Shown: positions 43,280-51,911 of the stretch, piece by piece
Layout of the letters: each line of letters begins with the position of its first letter
Numbering within the stretch: position 1 is the stretch's first letter
Assembly: GCF_002797675.1 (NCBI RefSeq)
Contig: NZ_PGEX01000001.1
Location: 2,356,001-2,420,000 of the forward strand
Direction of reading: 5' to 3'
From: Hallerella succinigenes
Lineage (GTDB): Bacteria > Fibrobacterota > Fibrobacteria > Fibrobacterales > Fibrobacteraceae
Length of the DNA stretch: 64,000 nt
Notes under the pieces: generated by a model
What the model saw: the letters and a program-made list of their open reading frames with translations, nothing else
Told to the model about the DNA's origin: nothing
Database searches by the model: none
Position numbers and translations under genes: made by a program

Positions 43280-44710
43280 TTTTTCGACCCAAATTCTTCC
43301 ATCGATGATTTCGGTAACGCAGACGGTTTCGCCTGCGTTTATCATTTCTCCCTTGGTCTGTACATCAAAGGACTTGTTCTTGAAACGTGCGTGGCCGACC
43401 GGACGGAGAGGCGTTTCTGCCTTGCCGATTTCGCCAACTTCGATGGCGACGATGTCTTCGGTCGGGGACTTCGCTTCTTCCAGATCCGTTTTGAGCATCG
43501 GCGTCCAGCCTTCCGGTAAAAGCGGAATCAAATATTTGGAGGCAGCGATGGGGAAGATGGCCGCAATCAAAGCGCACCCGGTGACGTACAAAATAATCGG
43601 CATGAGCGACGGCTCGGCTTCTTCTACTCCCGGCATGAACGACGGCAGTTGGCTAAAGTCGAACGTAAACGCAATCGCAAGTCCCATGCACACGATACCC
43701 GAAATGCCGAAAATAAAGGTTCCCGGTAAAATCAAGATTTCGACAACAAACAGAAGAATGCCTACCACAAGCAGGATCAGCGGCAGATATTCGCCGATGT
43801 GGTTGGCGTACTGCCCTAGGAATACGGTTGCGAGTAGCACAATGCCAATGATGCCGAAAATGCCGAATCCCGGAGTTTTGAATTCAATGTACAGGGCTCC
43901 GAATCCGAGAATCAATAGGATGCCGGAAATGCCCGCGATGAAGCGCACAAAACGTTCACCCCAGGTGATTTCTACTTCGTGGACTTGTTCAATCGCAAGC
44001 ATCTTTTCGAACTCGGCGCGGTTTTGCGGAGTGCCTTTGGAAAAGTGCAGAGCGACGGCTTCTTCATCGGTCATGGTCAAAAGCTCGCCGGAGTCTACGA
44101 GAACCTTGGGCGTTCCCCAGAAGTCTTTGTCTTCTTTGCTCCATTTGGCGTATTTGGCCGCGTCCACGGCGATGGTCGAATCTTTGTGCGTAAGTTCGTA
44201 TACGGAAAGATCGGGCGAAACCATGGCGGTCGAAAGCAGCTCCGGGTAGCCGTTCTTTTGGGCGAGGTTCCGGAACTTAGCGCGGAGTGGTGACTGTATT
44301 TTTTCGCCGATGATTTGCGGAGTGCCGTCGCTGTTCTGCACGATAGGGGCGCAGTCACCGATGGTCGTGCCGGGGAGCATGTAAAGCTCTTTGCTTGAAA
44401 GGGCTATGAGGGCGCCTGCGCTAATCGCTTTTTTGGAGACGAAGGCGACCGTTTTGGCTTCGCGGATTCCCATGATCGTGTCGACGATATCGAAGGCTGC
44501 GTCGAGGCGTCCGCCGAACGTGTTGATGTCGAAGATGATGTAATCGGGATTCTTTTGCACAGCTTCGCCGATCGCGCGGGCGGTGTAATCGTACATACCG
44601 GGGTCGACGTCACCTTCGAGGGTAATCCAGGCGGCGGTTTTGGCGCTTGCAAAAACGGTGCAGGCAAAAATGGTCAAAAGGAGAATTTGTATGTAATGCT
44701 TGAACTTCAT
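43256..44710 (-). CDS. NfeD-family membrane serine protease
   Basis: A 484-aa protein. A signal-like segment (IQILLLTIFACTVFASA) precedes a ClpP/SppA-like protease domain with DINTFGGRLDAAFDIVD and the catalytic Ser in KKAISAGALIALSS. Several membrane segments follow (about residues 255-390). The C-terminus is an OB-fold NfeD domain (EVGEIGKAETPLRPVGHARF). NfeD proteases work with stomatin- or flotillin-like partners; the only such gene seen here, floA, is 33 kb away. It probably shares a transcript with the GGQ protein 22 bases upstream. Confidence 0.9.
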   Translation of the reverse strand: MKFKHYIQILLLTIFACTVFASAKTAAWITLEGDVDPGMYDYTARAIGEAVQKNPDYIIFDINTFGGRLDAAFDIVDTIMGIREAKTVAFVSKKAISAGALIALSSKELYMLPGTTIGDCAPIVQNSDGTPQIIGEKIQSPLRAKFRNLAQKNGYPELLSTAMVSPDLSVYELTHKDSTIAVDAAKYAKWSKEDKDFWGTPKVLVDSGELLTMTDEEAVALHFSKGTPQNRAEFEKMLAIEQVHEVEITWGERFVRFIAGISGILLILGFGALYIEFKTPGFGIFGIIGIVLLATVFLGQYANHIGEYLPLILLVVGILLFVVEILILPGTFIFGISGIVCMGLAIAFTFDFSQLPSFMPGVEEAEPSLMPIILYVTGCALIAAIFPIAASKYLIPLLPEGWTPMLKTDLEEAKSPTEDIVAIEVGEIGKAETPLRPVGHARFKNKSFDVQTKGEMINAGETVCVTEIIDGRIWVEKSERLSVS

Positions 44711-44732
44711 TTTATCTGTCCTTAAAATGCGG

Positions 44733-45227
44733 CTATCTTCTTAAATCCGGCTTTCCTCCGGCGCGACGCAGTTCCTGGATCTTGGCGAGAATCGCTTTGT
44801 CGGCATGGAGAATTTTGGTGAGTGCTGAGGGCGTAAGGTCAAAGGCTCTAGCCGCTTCCTTGGTGTCGCCTCCGTTGGCGGCGACAAAGTCCAAAACGTC
44901 CGCAATAAACTGCGGATAGGCGGCGTTAGACGGCTGAATGTGTCCCATGCTGCCGGGAAACTTGAGAACGCTCGGGTCTTTGGGGGCTTCTCGCACGTTC
45001 AGAGCGATGGCGAGCCTCAATCGGTGCAGCGCATGCACCTTGTTCTCGTTTGCGCTCCGGCTTTCACAGGATTTGATTGCTAAATTAAAGACGGATAGCC
45101 GAAGATCGACTCCGGAATTCGTCTTGTTGCGGAATTGTCCGCCTGGGCCGCCTCCTTGGAAACCCGAAACTTTGCAGGCTCGGAGGAGTTCGTTTAACGG
45201 CATTTGTAAATAGGTATCGCGATGCAT
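44733..45227 (-). CDS. GGQ-motif release-factor-like protein
   Basis: A 164-aa protein with an RF-1 type catalytic domain: SGFQGGGPGGQFRNKTNSGV carries the GGQ that hydrolyses peptidyl-tRNA. It lacks the codon-recognition domains, as in ArfB/YaeJ or PrfH-like rescue factors. The C-terminal 55 residues (VAANGGDTKEAARAFDLTPS) look like a helix-turn-helix rather than the basic tail that ArfB inserts in the mRNA channel. It may rescue stalled ribosomes, but the different tail makes the exact role open. I prefer the ATG at 45227. It shares the palindrome ATGCAT with the divergent lipoprotein gene start and has no ribosome-binding site. Confidence 0.8.
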   Translation of the reverse strand: MHRDTYLQMPLNELLRACKVSGFQGGGPGGQFRNKTNSGVDLRLSVFNLAIKSCESRSANENKVHALHRLRLAIALNVREAPKDPSVLKFPGSMGHIQPSNAAYPQFIADVLDFVAANGGDTKEAARAFDLTPSALTKILHADKAILAKIQELRRAGGKPDLRR

Positions 45228-45953
45228 CACAAGAAAAATATAACATTCGGCGCAAAGAAGCTCGTTTTTGTTCTTTGCACGCTCTCTCTTGCCCTGCTTT
45301 CCGCATGTGTTGGCCATACAGCCGCTCAGACGTCCGACGCTGTGACTTACGAGCAGACGACGGAACAGAAGCAGCTCATGCTGGAACAGACCTATGCGGA
45401 CTTTATCGCAAAGGTGGAAGCGAATGTTCCCCCGGAATCGCTTCTCGTGTTTTTAACGGATACGTCTGTGTTCTTTGCCGATACGCTTCAGCGCTATGCA
45501 AAGGAAATGCCTGCGGAACAGGTGGAACAGTTGCCGCTCGGTGAAATGCTCGCCGTTTTGGTTTACCGCATTTATGACCGGGAACGTGCCTGGGATCCGA
45601 ATATGAACAAAGATTACCGCATGCTCTCGCTTTTGGCGGGTAAGCAAGGCGTGATCCGCCGTATGACGAATTTGAAGCTTGGACCGTTCGAAATCAAAAA
45701 GGACCGCGGCAGTGTAGGCCTTGCGACGAGCCCGAAGGTTCCGGTCATCATTTTTGCGTGGGACGATATCAGCTGGAAGCTCAATGTGAAGGCGACGCTT
45801 CCGCTTGTGACAAAGGGCCTTGAAAGTATCGGGATGAAGAAGGAATGGTCGACGAAGGAACTTGCCCTGTACCTTCTTGAAAAGGAATTCCATTATACAT
45901 ACACAAATATCCGCTTTGATGATTCGCTTTTCGATCCGTATTCCACGTTCTAA
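45222..45953 (+). CDS. Lipoprotein, function unknown
   Basis: A 243-aa protein with a clear lipoprotein signal ending LALLSAC. The mature part is mainly helical, with no recognised motif. The start ATG at 45222 overlaps the divergent start of the GGQ protein, and no ribosome-binding site is seen. It is followed after 14 bases by a NUDIX gene in the same direction, and an operon down to fabZ is likely (NUDIX, LpxC-like, FabZ). Confidence 0.72.
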   Translation: MHHKKNITFGAKKLVFVLCTLSLALLSACVGHTAAQTSDAVTYEQTTEQKQLMLEQTYADFIAKVEANVPPESLLVFLTDTSVFFADTLQRYAKEMPAEQVEQLPLGEMLAVLVYRIYDRERAWDPNMNKDYRMLSLLAGKQGVIRRMTNLKLGPFEIKKDRGSVGLATSPKVPVIIFAWDDISWKLNVKATLPLVTKGLESIGMKKEWSTKELALYLLEKEFHYTYTNIRFDDSLFDPYSTF

Positions 45954-45967
45954 CCGGTTGAAGTTGG

Positions 45968-46534
45968 ATGCCTAAAAATTTGAAGTCTTGGAAAACGATT
46001 TCTTCAAAGTCGCTGCTTGATACGCGCTTTTTGAAAGTCGAAGAGGAAGTCTGTGAACTTCCGAATGGAAAAGTCATCCCGGATTTTTATACGCTCTGGC
46101 AACCGGACTGGGTGCTGATCCTTGCGCAGACGAAAAATGGCGAATGGATTATGGAACATCAGTACCGCCACGGCACAGGAAAGATAGCGTTAGAATTCCC
46201 GGCAGGAATTGTGGATGCGGGAGAGTCTCCGCTTGAAGCGGCCAAGCGTGAATTGCAAGAAGAATGTGCTTATGCAGGCGGGAAGTTTGAATATCTTGCA
46301 GAACTTCCGATGAATCCGGACCGTCACCGAGGACGTTTTTTTGTGGTGCGTGCGACGGGTGTCGAACCGCAGGGCAATACGCATTTTGATATGGGCGAAG
46401 AAATAGAAACGCTCTTGTATTCGACGGAAACGGTCGTCGAAAAAATGCGTTCCGGGGAAATTCACCATCCGCATCAGATTGCGGCCTTTATGCTCTACGG
46501 AATCGATCCGTTGCAGGGGACTTTGCACAAATGA
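45968..46534 (+). CDS. NUDIX hydrolase (ADP-ribose pyrophosphatase-like)
   Basis: A 188-aa protein. The Nudix box reads GIVDAGESPLEAAKRELQEE, with the Gly, Glu, and REL.EE residues that bind metal, though the Gly after EE is replaced by Ala. The preceding beta strand EHQYRHGTGKIALEFPAG is typical of ADP-sugar pyrophosphatases. The substrate is unproven. It overlaps the LpxC-like gene by four bases (ATGA). Confidence 0.87.
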   Translation: MPKNLKSWKTISSKSLLDTRFLKVEEEVCELPNGKVIPDFYTLWQPDWVLILAQTKNGEWIMEHQYRHGTGKIALEFPAGIVDAGESPLEAAKRELQEECAYAGGKFEYLAELPMNPDRHRGRFFVVRATGVEPQGNTHFDMGEEIETLLYSTETVVEKMRSGEIHHPHQIAAFMLYGIDPLQGTLHK

Positions 46535-47388
46535 AAAAGACAATCTTTGAAACGGAAGTGCAGGGACCTTCCTTGTCGAGTGAATGTGCCGCTGTAAAAA
46601 TCCTGTGCGACCGTGCACGCCATCCGAAAATGGAATGGTTTGCCAGTTCGGGCGAAAGCCTTTGGACGACGGTGGATTTGGATTCGTTCAAACGTTTGGA
46701 ATTCTTTTCGGAACGTTCGACCGGTCTCCGTAAAAATGCGGATTCTTCGCTTGCGACTTTTGAACATTTGACGCCAGTCCTTTTGATGTATCCGCAGTCG
46801 TACTTTGAAATTCGGGCGCTGTCAAAGGAACTTCCGATTTTGGATGGAAGTGCGTATCCGTGGTATGAAGCGGTTCGAAAGATTGCTGGGCTTCCGCAGG
46901 ATCTTGTATTTTATGACGCTCCGATCCGCGAACGTTTTGACTGGGGCTACGGCTTTATGGAAGTGAGCCCGGCGGATTCCTTGGAAATAGAATATTCGAT
47001 TTCACATGGTTCCTATGCGGATGATGCCTATGTGGAAATCTACGAAGCGGAAGACCTGGTGAAACTTTTCCCGGCGCGCACTTTTATTTTTGAAGACGAT
47101 TTTGAAAAGGCTCGTGCCGAAGGGCTTCTTGCCGGTGTCGATGGCAGTTGTGGACTTTTGCTTCGCGAAGAAAACGGCAAGGCTTCAGTGGTGGCTGGAG
47201 AAAAGTTCCGGATGCCGAATGAACCGGTAATGCATAAAATCCTCGATTTGATTGGGGATATCGCCCTTCCAGCGCCTTTTTTACCTAGATTACGAATTAG
47301 GATTCACAATGGTGGGCATCTTGCCCACCGCAAAATGCTAGAGAGGATTCTAGAATATGCTTACAGATACACTCCCCAAGTCGACTAA
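46531..47388 (+). CDS. Divergent LpxC-like UDP-3-O-acyl-GlcNAc deacetylase
   Basis: A 285-aa protein with the two-domain LpxC fold. The key residues are kept: the Glu-His pair in ATFEHLTPVL, PILDGSAYPW, the zinc ligands His and Asp in EPVMHKILDLIGDIALP, and the catalytic His in HNGGHLAHRKM. Domain I is strongly diverged from ordinary LpxC. LpxC does the committed step of lipid A synthesis. Together with fabZ this matches the lpxC-fabZ order. Whether this is the cell's main LpxC or a paralogue cannot be told. It ends 32 bases inside fabZ. Confidence 0.8.
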   Translation: MKKTIFETEVQGPSLSSECAAVKILCDRARHPKMEWFASSGESLWTTVDLDSFKRLEFFSERSTGLRKNADSSLATFEHLTPVLLMYPQSYFEIRALSKELPILDGSAYPWYEAVRKIAGLPQDLVFYDAPIRERFDWGYGFMEVSPADSLEIEYSISHGSYADDAYVEIYEAEDLVKLFPARTFIFEDDFEKARAEGLLAGVDGSCGLLLREENGKASVVAGEKFRMPNEPVMHKILDLIGDIALPAPFLPRLRIRIHNGGHLAHRKMLERILEYAYRYTPQVD

Positions 47389-47836
47389 GCCGGGCGTTCT
47401 TTACGATTATGCGGCGATTCTTCAGATCTTGCCGCACCGCTATCCGTTCCTGTATATTGACCAGGTCCTTTCGATGGATCTTGAAGCGGAAGTGCCGACG
47501 ATTGTGGCTCAGAAGAATGTGTCTTTTAACGAACCGTTCTTTCAGGGACATTTCCCGGGAGAACCGGTGATGCCTGGCGTGATCCAGATTGAGACGATGG
47601 CTCAGGCGGGTGCGATTCTTGCCGGTCTTCGCTACGAGACGGAATGCGCGGGGAAGCGCCCGGCGTTTATGGGCGTGGATGCTTGCCGTTTCCGTCGTCC
47701 GGTGCGTCCAGGTGATACTCTCGATGTGCGTGTCTCTCTCGATAAGATGCGTCGCGGTATTTTGTTCTTTACGGGCGAAATTCGCTGTGGTGATCAGGTC
47801 GTTTGCAATGCGACCTTCAGTGCGACGATGATCTAA
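47357..47836 (+). CDS. fabZ: 3-hydroxyacyl-[acyl-carrier-protein] dehydratase
   Basis: A 159-aa hot-dog fold dehydratase of fatty acid synthesis. Family motifs are ILPHRYPFLYIDQVL with the catalytic His, FFQGHFPGEPVMPGVIQIE with the catalytic Glu, and MGVDACRFRRPVRPGD. The ATG at 47357 follows GAGAGGA at nine bases, inside the end of the LpxC-like gene, giving a 32-base overlap. A hairpin terminator lies 110 bases downstream. Confidence 0.95.
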   Translation: MLTDTLPKSTKPGVLYDYAAILQILPHRYPFLYIDQVLSMDLEAEVPTIVAQKNVSFNEPFFQGHFPGEPVMPGVIQIETMAQAGAILAGLRYETECAGKRPAFMGVDACRFRRPVRPGDTLDVRVSLDKMRRGILFFTGEIRCGDQVVCNATFSATMI

Positions 47837-47946
47837 AGTTCTAGTTCAAAGCGGGACTCTACCGCGCAGGTCGCGCAAGGCATCCGCCTTTCCACTTGGC
47901 TCGCGGCGGCTTTCGTTTGCGAAGCGTGCCGTTTACTGTAAAAGCA

Positions 47947-47973
47947 AAAGGCTCCCGTGGGGGAGCCTTTTTT
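47947..47973. terminator. Bidirectional intrinsic terminator
   Basis: Stem AAAAGGCTCCC/GGGAGCCTTTT with loop GTGG and flanking A and T runs, between fabZ (+) and the GH26 gene (-). Confidence 0.87.
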
Positions 47974-47995
47974 GTGTAACGCTTGGACGTTCGGA

Positions 47996-49858
47996 TTAGC
48001 GGATGAGAATCTTTTGAGTAGCGCTAAAGTTTGCACCGTTTACGCGGACAATGTAAACGCCTTGCGGAATTTTAGAAAGCTGGACTGTGTGCGTTCCGGC
48101 AGAAAGGTTCGTGCCGATGTTCTGCACGAGCTTTCCTTGCAACGAGAAGAGGCTTGCGTTCGAACGGGACGGGACTGTGAGCTGTAAGGAACGTCCTTGC
48201 TGCGAAAGCGTGACTGCAGAACTGCGGACTTTGCTTGCCGGGGAAATGCTGACGTCATAATCTGCCCAACCTGGCATGTCGTCAAGCGCGATAATGCGTT
48301 CGTCGTCCAAATTCTTTTTCCACATGTCGGTAGGCGTCTTGTCGAGGAAGTTTCCGCTCCAGGTCTGGCTCCAGGTCATCCAATAGCTCCAATAAGCCTT
48401 ATCTTCAGCAATGCTATCGATATCTGGAATTGCACCGTTTTCACTCAACGCGATTAATTTGTTTGTTCCGACTTCGCTAATGATCTTGTTGTAATAATTG
48501 GCACCAGAGTTGTGGTTGAGCAGGGGATCGTAAATATCGACTGCGACAATGTCGACATATTCGTCGCCGGGATACCATGCCCCGTTGAGAGCGCTGTAAT
48601 CGTAACCATAAGTCGGATCCGTGTTGATGTTCCAGACCCAGAGCAAATTTTTTACGCCATTCGTATTCACCATGCGGTCAAAGACCAAGCGGTAAAGCTG
48701 GACGTAGCATTCTGCGCTGGCGACGCCCCACCAGAACCATCCGCCGCTTGCTTCGTGGAGCGGACGCCATACAACGGCGATGTCTTTTTCTTGCAGTTGC
48801 AGGAAATAGTTAGAAACGATATCCACGTCGCTGACGATATTCTGGTAGACTTCGGAAGAAGTGTTGATTTCTTTACAGGTGCTGTCGGTGAATGCAAGCG
48901 TGTAATTGAAACAAGTGTTGTTGTCGGCTGTCTTTGTGACGCCTTCCGTGCAACCTGCATTCTTGTAACCGTTTGCCTGGGTGTAGAAGATGGTGTCTTC
49001 GCCGACCTTCCAGTGCCATGTGAATGTCGGGATGCCGCCCTTGTTCCACAGTTCTTCGGTCATGACGAGGTTGTTTTCGGTGTAGCCTTTAAACCAGCCT
49101 TCTTCATGGCGACCGCCTGCTGCAAAGAGCATGTCGAAACCGCCGATGGCGGGGTAATGGCCGCTACGGTTGTAAAATTCGGCAATATCCGTTTGGCCTG
49201 TCCAAGCGACTTCTGCATCGCTGTATTTGCAGGAATCTGCCGGAGTGCATTCGCCGGCTTTCAACAGCTTCATATTGCCGTAGTCATAATTGAAAACTTG
49301 ATCGCTGATCATCATGCCGCTGATGGTCTTGGTTCCAAAGTTGTCCTTCAGAAAATCCAGGACTTTGTATGCGGCTTCTGTGGCGCCTGGGGTGACTGGC
49401 GTAGATGAAATATTGAATACGGGGTCTGGGTGACGTTCGACGGAAAGATAGTCGACGCCGATGGCTCCGTTGCCGACTGTAATCGTATTTTCACCGGCCT
49501 TCATTTTTGCAGATGCGGTGATGGTATATACGGAGTCGCAGGTGCGCGGGGTGGTAAGCATGGAACCTGCTTCAACGCCATTCACGAGAATGACGGAAGT
49601 TGTCCAATCATACTGGTGAATGAGTACCTGGGTGGCGATGTCGTACATGGCCGTTTCGTCTACTTTGACAGTAAATGTCATGGCTTTGCTGACTTGGACG
49701 TATTTTCCACCAGAATAAGAATAGGTGGCGTCTGAAGTAATGGCGGATGCGTCTACACCAGATTGTTCTTCGGCTTCGTAAACGGTAGGGGTTGCATGGG
49801 CTGAGGTAATCCAGGCAGCCGCAGCAAAAACGGTTAGGGGTAAAGTTTTGAGTTTCAT
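47996..49858 (-). CDS. Secreted GH26 beta-mannanase with CBM35-like and C-terminal sorting domains
   Basis: A 620-aa exported enzyme. After the signal peptide (LTVFAAAAWITSAHA), residues about 25-140 look like a CBM35-type carbohydrate-binding module (VYEAEEQSGVDASA to VGNGAIGVDYLSVER). The GH26 domain follows, with the acid/base Glu in VWRPLHEASGGWFWWG, the nucleophile Glu in LIALSENGAIPDID, and WVWNINTDP. The C-terminal 60 residues are a sorting-type domain (LFSLQGKLVQNIG to the end). It likely cuts mannan backbones. The ATG at 49858 follows AGGAG at seven bases; a GTG two codons earlier is less likely. Confidence 0.92.
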   Translation of the reverse strand: MKLKTLPLTVFAAAAWITSAHATPTVYEAEEQSGVDASAITSDATYSYSGGKYVQVSKAMTFTVKVDETAMYDIATQVLIHQYDWTTSVILVNGVEAGSMLTTPRTCDSVYTITASAKMKAGENTITVGNGAIGVDYLSVERHPDPVFNISSTPVTPGATEAAYKVLDFLKDNFGTKTISGMMISDQVFNYDYGNMKLLKAGECTPADSCKYSDAEVAWTGQTDIAEFYNRSGHYPAIGGFDMLFAAGGRHEEGWFKGYTENNLVMTEELWNKGGIPTFTWHWKVGEDTIFYTQANGYKNAGCTEGVTKTADNNTCFNYTLAFTDSTCKEINTSSEVYQNIVSDVDIVSNYFLQLQEKDIAVVWRPLHEASGGWFWWGVASAECYVQLYRLVFDRMVNTNGVKNLLWVWNINTDPTYGYDYSALNGAWYPGDEYVDIVAVDIYDPLLNHNSGANYYNKIISEVGTNKLIALSENGAIPDIDSIAEDKAYWSYWMTWSQTWSGNFLDKTPTDMWKKNLDDERIIALDDMPGWADYDVSISPASKVRSSAVTLSQQGRSLQLTVPSRSNASLFSLQGKLVQNIGTNLSAGTHTVQLSKIPQGVYIVRVNGANFSATQKILIR

Positions 49859-50118
49859 GAACACACTCCTTTAGGTTTATACAATATAAGTTTATGAAGA
49901 GTTTTTTCAAAAGGTTGAAAAACTTATGTATGCGATAATCCAGGCGGATGCCATTGCGAGCGGAGCGAAGCAATCTTTAGCCCGCATTTTATATATTTGA
50001 AAACGACATAGCCTGTGGTGTGAAAATCATAGGCGCTGAGTTTAACGCTGAGTTAGCTCTTATTCTCGTTATCGAAATCTGGTAAATTTTGAAAATTCCC
50101 GAGAATAAGGTGAACACT

Positions 50119-50216
50119 CACGTCCCGTATGGGGCGTGGGTCGTTTGTACTTGTTGGGAATAGGTTTACCAGAGCCTCGATAACATAAGTGCATCCGACT
50201 CCACGCCTTTTTTGTT
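50119..50216 (+). ncRNA. Putative attenuator/structured leader RNA upstream of the restriction operon
   Basis: Hairpin A: CACGTCCC (50119-50126) pairs with GGGGCGTG (50131-50138). Stem B: GGCGTGGGTCG (50133-50143) pairs with CGAC (50196-50199) plus CCACGCC (50201-50207), with one bulged T. A T-rich tract follows immediately. A and B share 50133-50138, so they exclude each other. Stem B plus the T tract is a terminator-like structure 70 bases before hsdM. The 52-base loop of B may fold further. The family is not recognised; this could also be an ordinary long-loop terminator. Confidence 0.5.
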
Positions 50217-50291
50217 TTTCCGACATCTTGGGCCAAGGTCTCCGTGCACAAGGGATGACTCGTTCATTTTTACATGGAGCATGCCCCGATT

Positions 50292-51899
50292 ATGGCAAAG
50301 AAAAAAGCGGTCGAGACCACACTGAACCTCGAAAACATTCTCTTTAACTGTCGCGATATTTTGCGGGCTGCCCGAAATTCGGGTTCGTTCTTCGAAAAAC
50401 GCGACATGATGCTCACGCTCGTGTTTTTGCGCTTTATTGGCGAAAAATTTGACGACGGTGTCGCCAAGTTGCGCAATGTGCTGATAGAACATGGACTCGA
50501 TCCTGACGATGAAGGTGTCCGCTCTGCATTTTTTGAAGATATCTCTTTTACAGACGGAACATACTATTTGCCTCCTGAAGCCCGATGGTCGAATATCATT
50601 GACACTCCTGCTCCAAAACTGAATTCCGCGCTTGATGGTGCCTTGCACAGTATTGCTACCGACTCGAAAGACCTCAAGGGCTGCTTTGTCGAAGGCACGT
50701 TCATGACGCGAAACCTTGCCCCCAACGACATCAAGAAACTGGTGGACGAGGTGAACAAGATAAGCCATAAAAAGTTCGGCGAAGAAAAGGACTTGATCGG
50801 CCGCGTCTATGAATATTTCTTGAAAGAATTTGCCGTAAACGCCACGAAGGAAGAAGGAGAATTCTATACGCCACACGATGTGGTGCAGCTGATAGCCTCG
50901 ATGATTGAGCCTTACGATGGAACGCTCTACGACCCGTGTTGCGGGTCGGGCGGCATGTTCATCCAGAGTGCGGAACTGGTCAAATCTAAGCAGGGTGACG
51001 TCAACCGCATCAACATTTACGGTCAAGAAAAAGAGGCCGCTACTTACCGCCTTGCAAAAATGAACCTCGCCTTGCGCGGACTCAGTCACCATTTGGGCGA
51101 GACGAACGATTCCACATTTAGGAACGACTTGCACAGGGGACTCTATTTCGATTACATCATGGCGAATCCGCCGTTCAATCTCAAGGGTTGGTATGATAGC
51201 GATTTGAAAGATGATGCACGTTGGGCCGATTACGAAACCCCGCCAGATAGTAACGCAAATTATGCATGGATTTTGCACATGCTTTCGCACCTAAAGCCGT
51301 TTGATGGTGTAGCGGGTTTCTTACTTGCAAACGGTGCGTTAAACGATGATGACACGATTAATATTCGAAAGAAACTTATCCAAAATGACAAGGTCGAAGC
51401 GATTGTCGTACTGCCGCGGGAACTATTCATTACTACCGATATCAGCGTGACGCTTTGGATACTGAACCAGAACAAAAAAGGCGGAAAATACAATGGTCGT
51501 AAACTCCGCAACCGCACGCACGAAATTCTCTTTATGGATTTGCGTCAATGGACGGAGAACCCCGTGAAGAACGAACAGAAGAAAAAGGTGTGTCTTGTCA
51601 CGGAGCAGATTGAGCGGGCTGCAAGCATTTATCACACTTGGCAGAACGAAGGAACCGACGGCACGAATTATGCAGTGCCGGAACTTTACCGCAGTGTAGG
51701 AATCAAGGAAATCGAAGAAAAGGGTTGGGCGCTTACGCCGAGCAAGTATATCGAATTCATTGACCACGACTTGGATATCGATTACAAGAAAGAAATGAAA
51801 CGTATTCAGGACGAGATGAAGGCCTTGCTAGCGACAGAAAAACAAAGTCAGGAAATGTTGGTAAAAGCCTTCAAGGGCATTGGCTTTGATATCGAATAG
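50292..51899 (+). CDS. hsdM: Type I restriction-modification system, methyltransferase subunit HsdM
   Basis: A 535-aa N6-adenine methyltransferase subunit. The N-terminal helical domain begins LENILFNCRDILRAARNSG. The SAM motif is DPCCGSGGMFIQSA and the catalytic motif is IMANPPFNLKGW (NPPF). It methylates host DNA with HsdS and is the core of the restriction complex with HsdR. The ATG at 50292 follows GGAG at 12 bases; an ATG at 50274 overlaps that site. The three hsd genes follow one another with gaps of 12 and 3 bases, so they form an operon, preceded by a possible attenuator. Confidence 0.95.
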   Translation: MAKKKAVETTLNLENILFNCRDILRAARNSGSFFEKRDMMLTLVFLRFIGEKFDDGVAKLRNVLIEHGLDPDDEGVRSAFFEDISFTDGTYYLPPEARWSNIIDTPAPKLNSALDGALHSIATDSKDLKGCFVEGTFMTRNLAPNDIKKLVDEVNKISHKKFGEEKDLIGRVYEYFLKEFAVNATKEEGEFYTPHDVVQLIASMIEPYDGTLYDPCCGSGGMFIQSAELVKSKQGDVNRINIYGQEKEAATYRLAKMNLALRGLSHHLGETNDSTFRNDLHRGLYFDYIMANPPFNLKGWYDSDLKDDARWADYETPPDSNANYAWILHMLSHLKPFDGVAGFLLANGALNDDDTINIRKKLIQNDKVEAIVVLPRELFITTDISVTLWILNQNKKGGKYNGRKLRNRTHEILFMDLRQWTENPVKNEQKKKVCLVTEQIERAASIYHTWQNEGTDGTNYAVPELYRSVGIKEIEEKGWALTPSKYIEFIDHDLDIDYKKEMKRIQDEMKALLATEKQSQEMLVKAFKGIGFDIE

Positions 51900-51911
51900 C
51901 GGGGATGGATT

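Noticed and set aside
47837-47946. Possible small gene between fabZ and its terminator
   Set aside because: A short minus-strand frame exists, but there is no start signal or likeness to known proteins.
50131-50207. The structure before hsdM as a tRNA or tmRNA
   Set aside because: The 7-bp outer stem looks like an acceptor stem, but no D, anticodon or T arms can be placed and no CCA follows.
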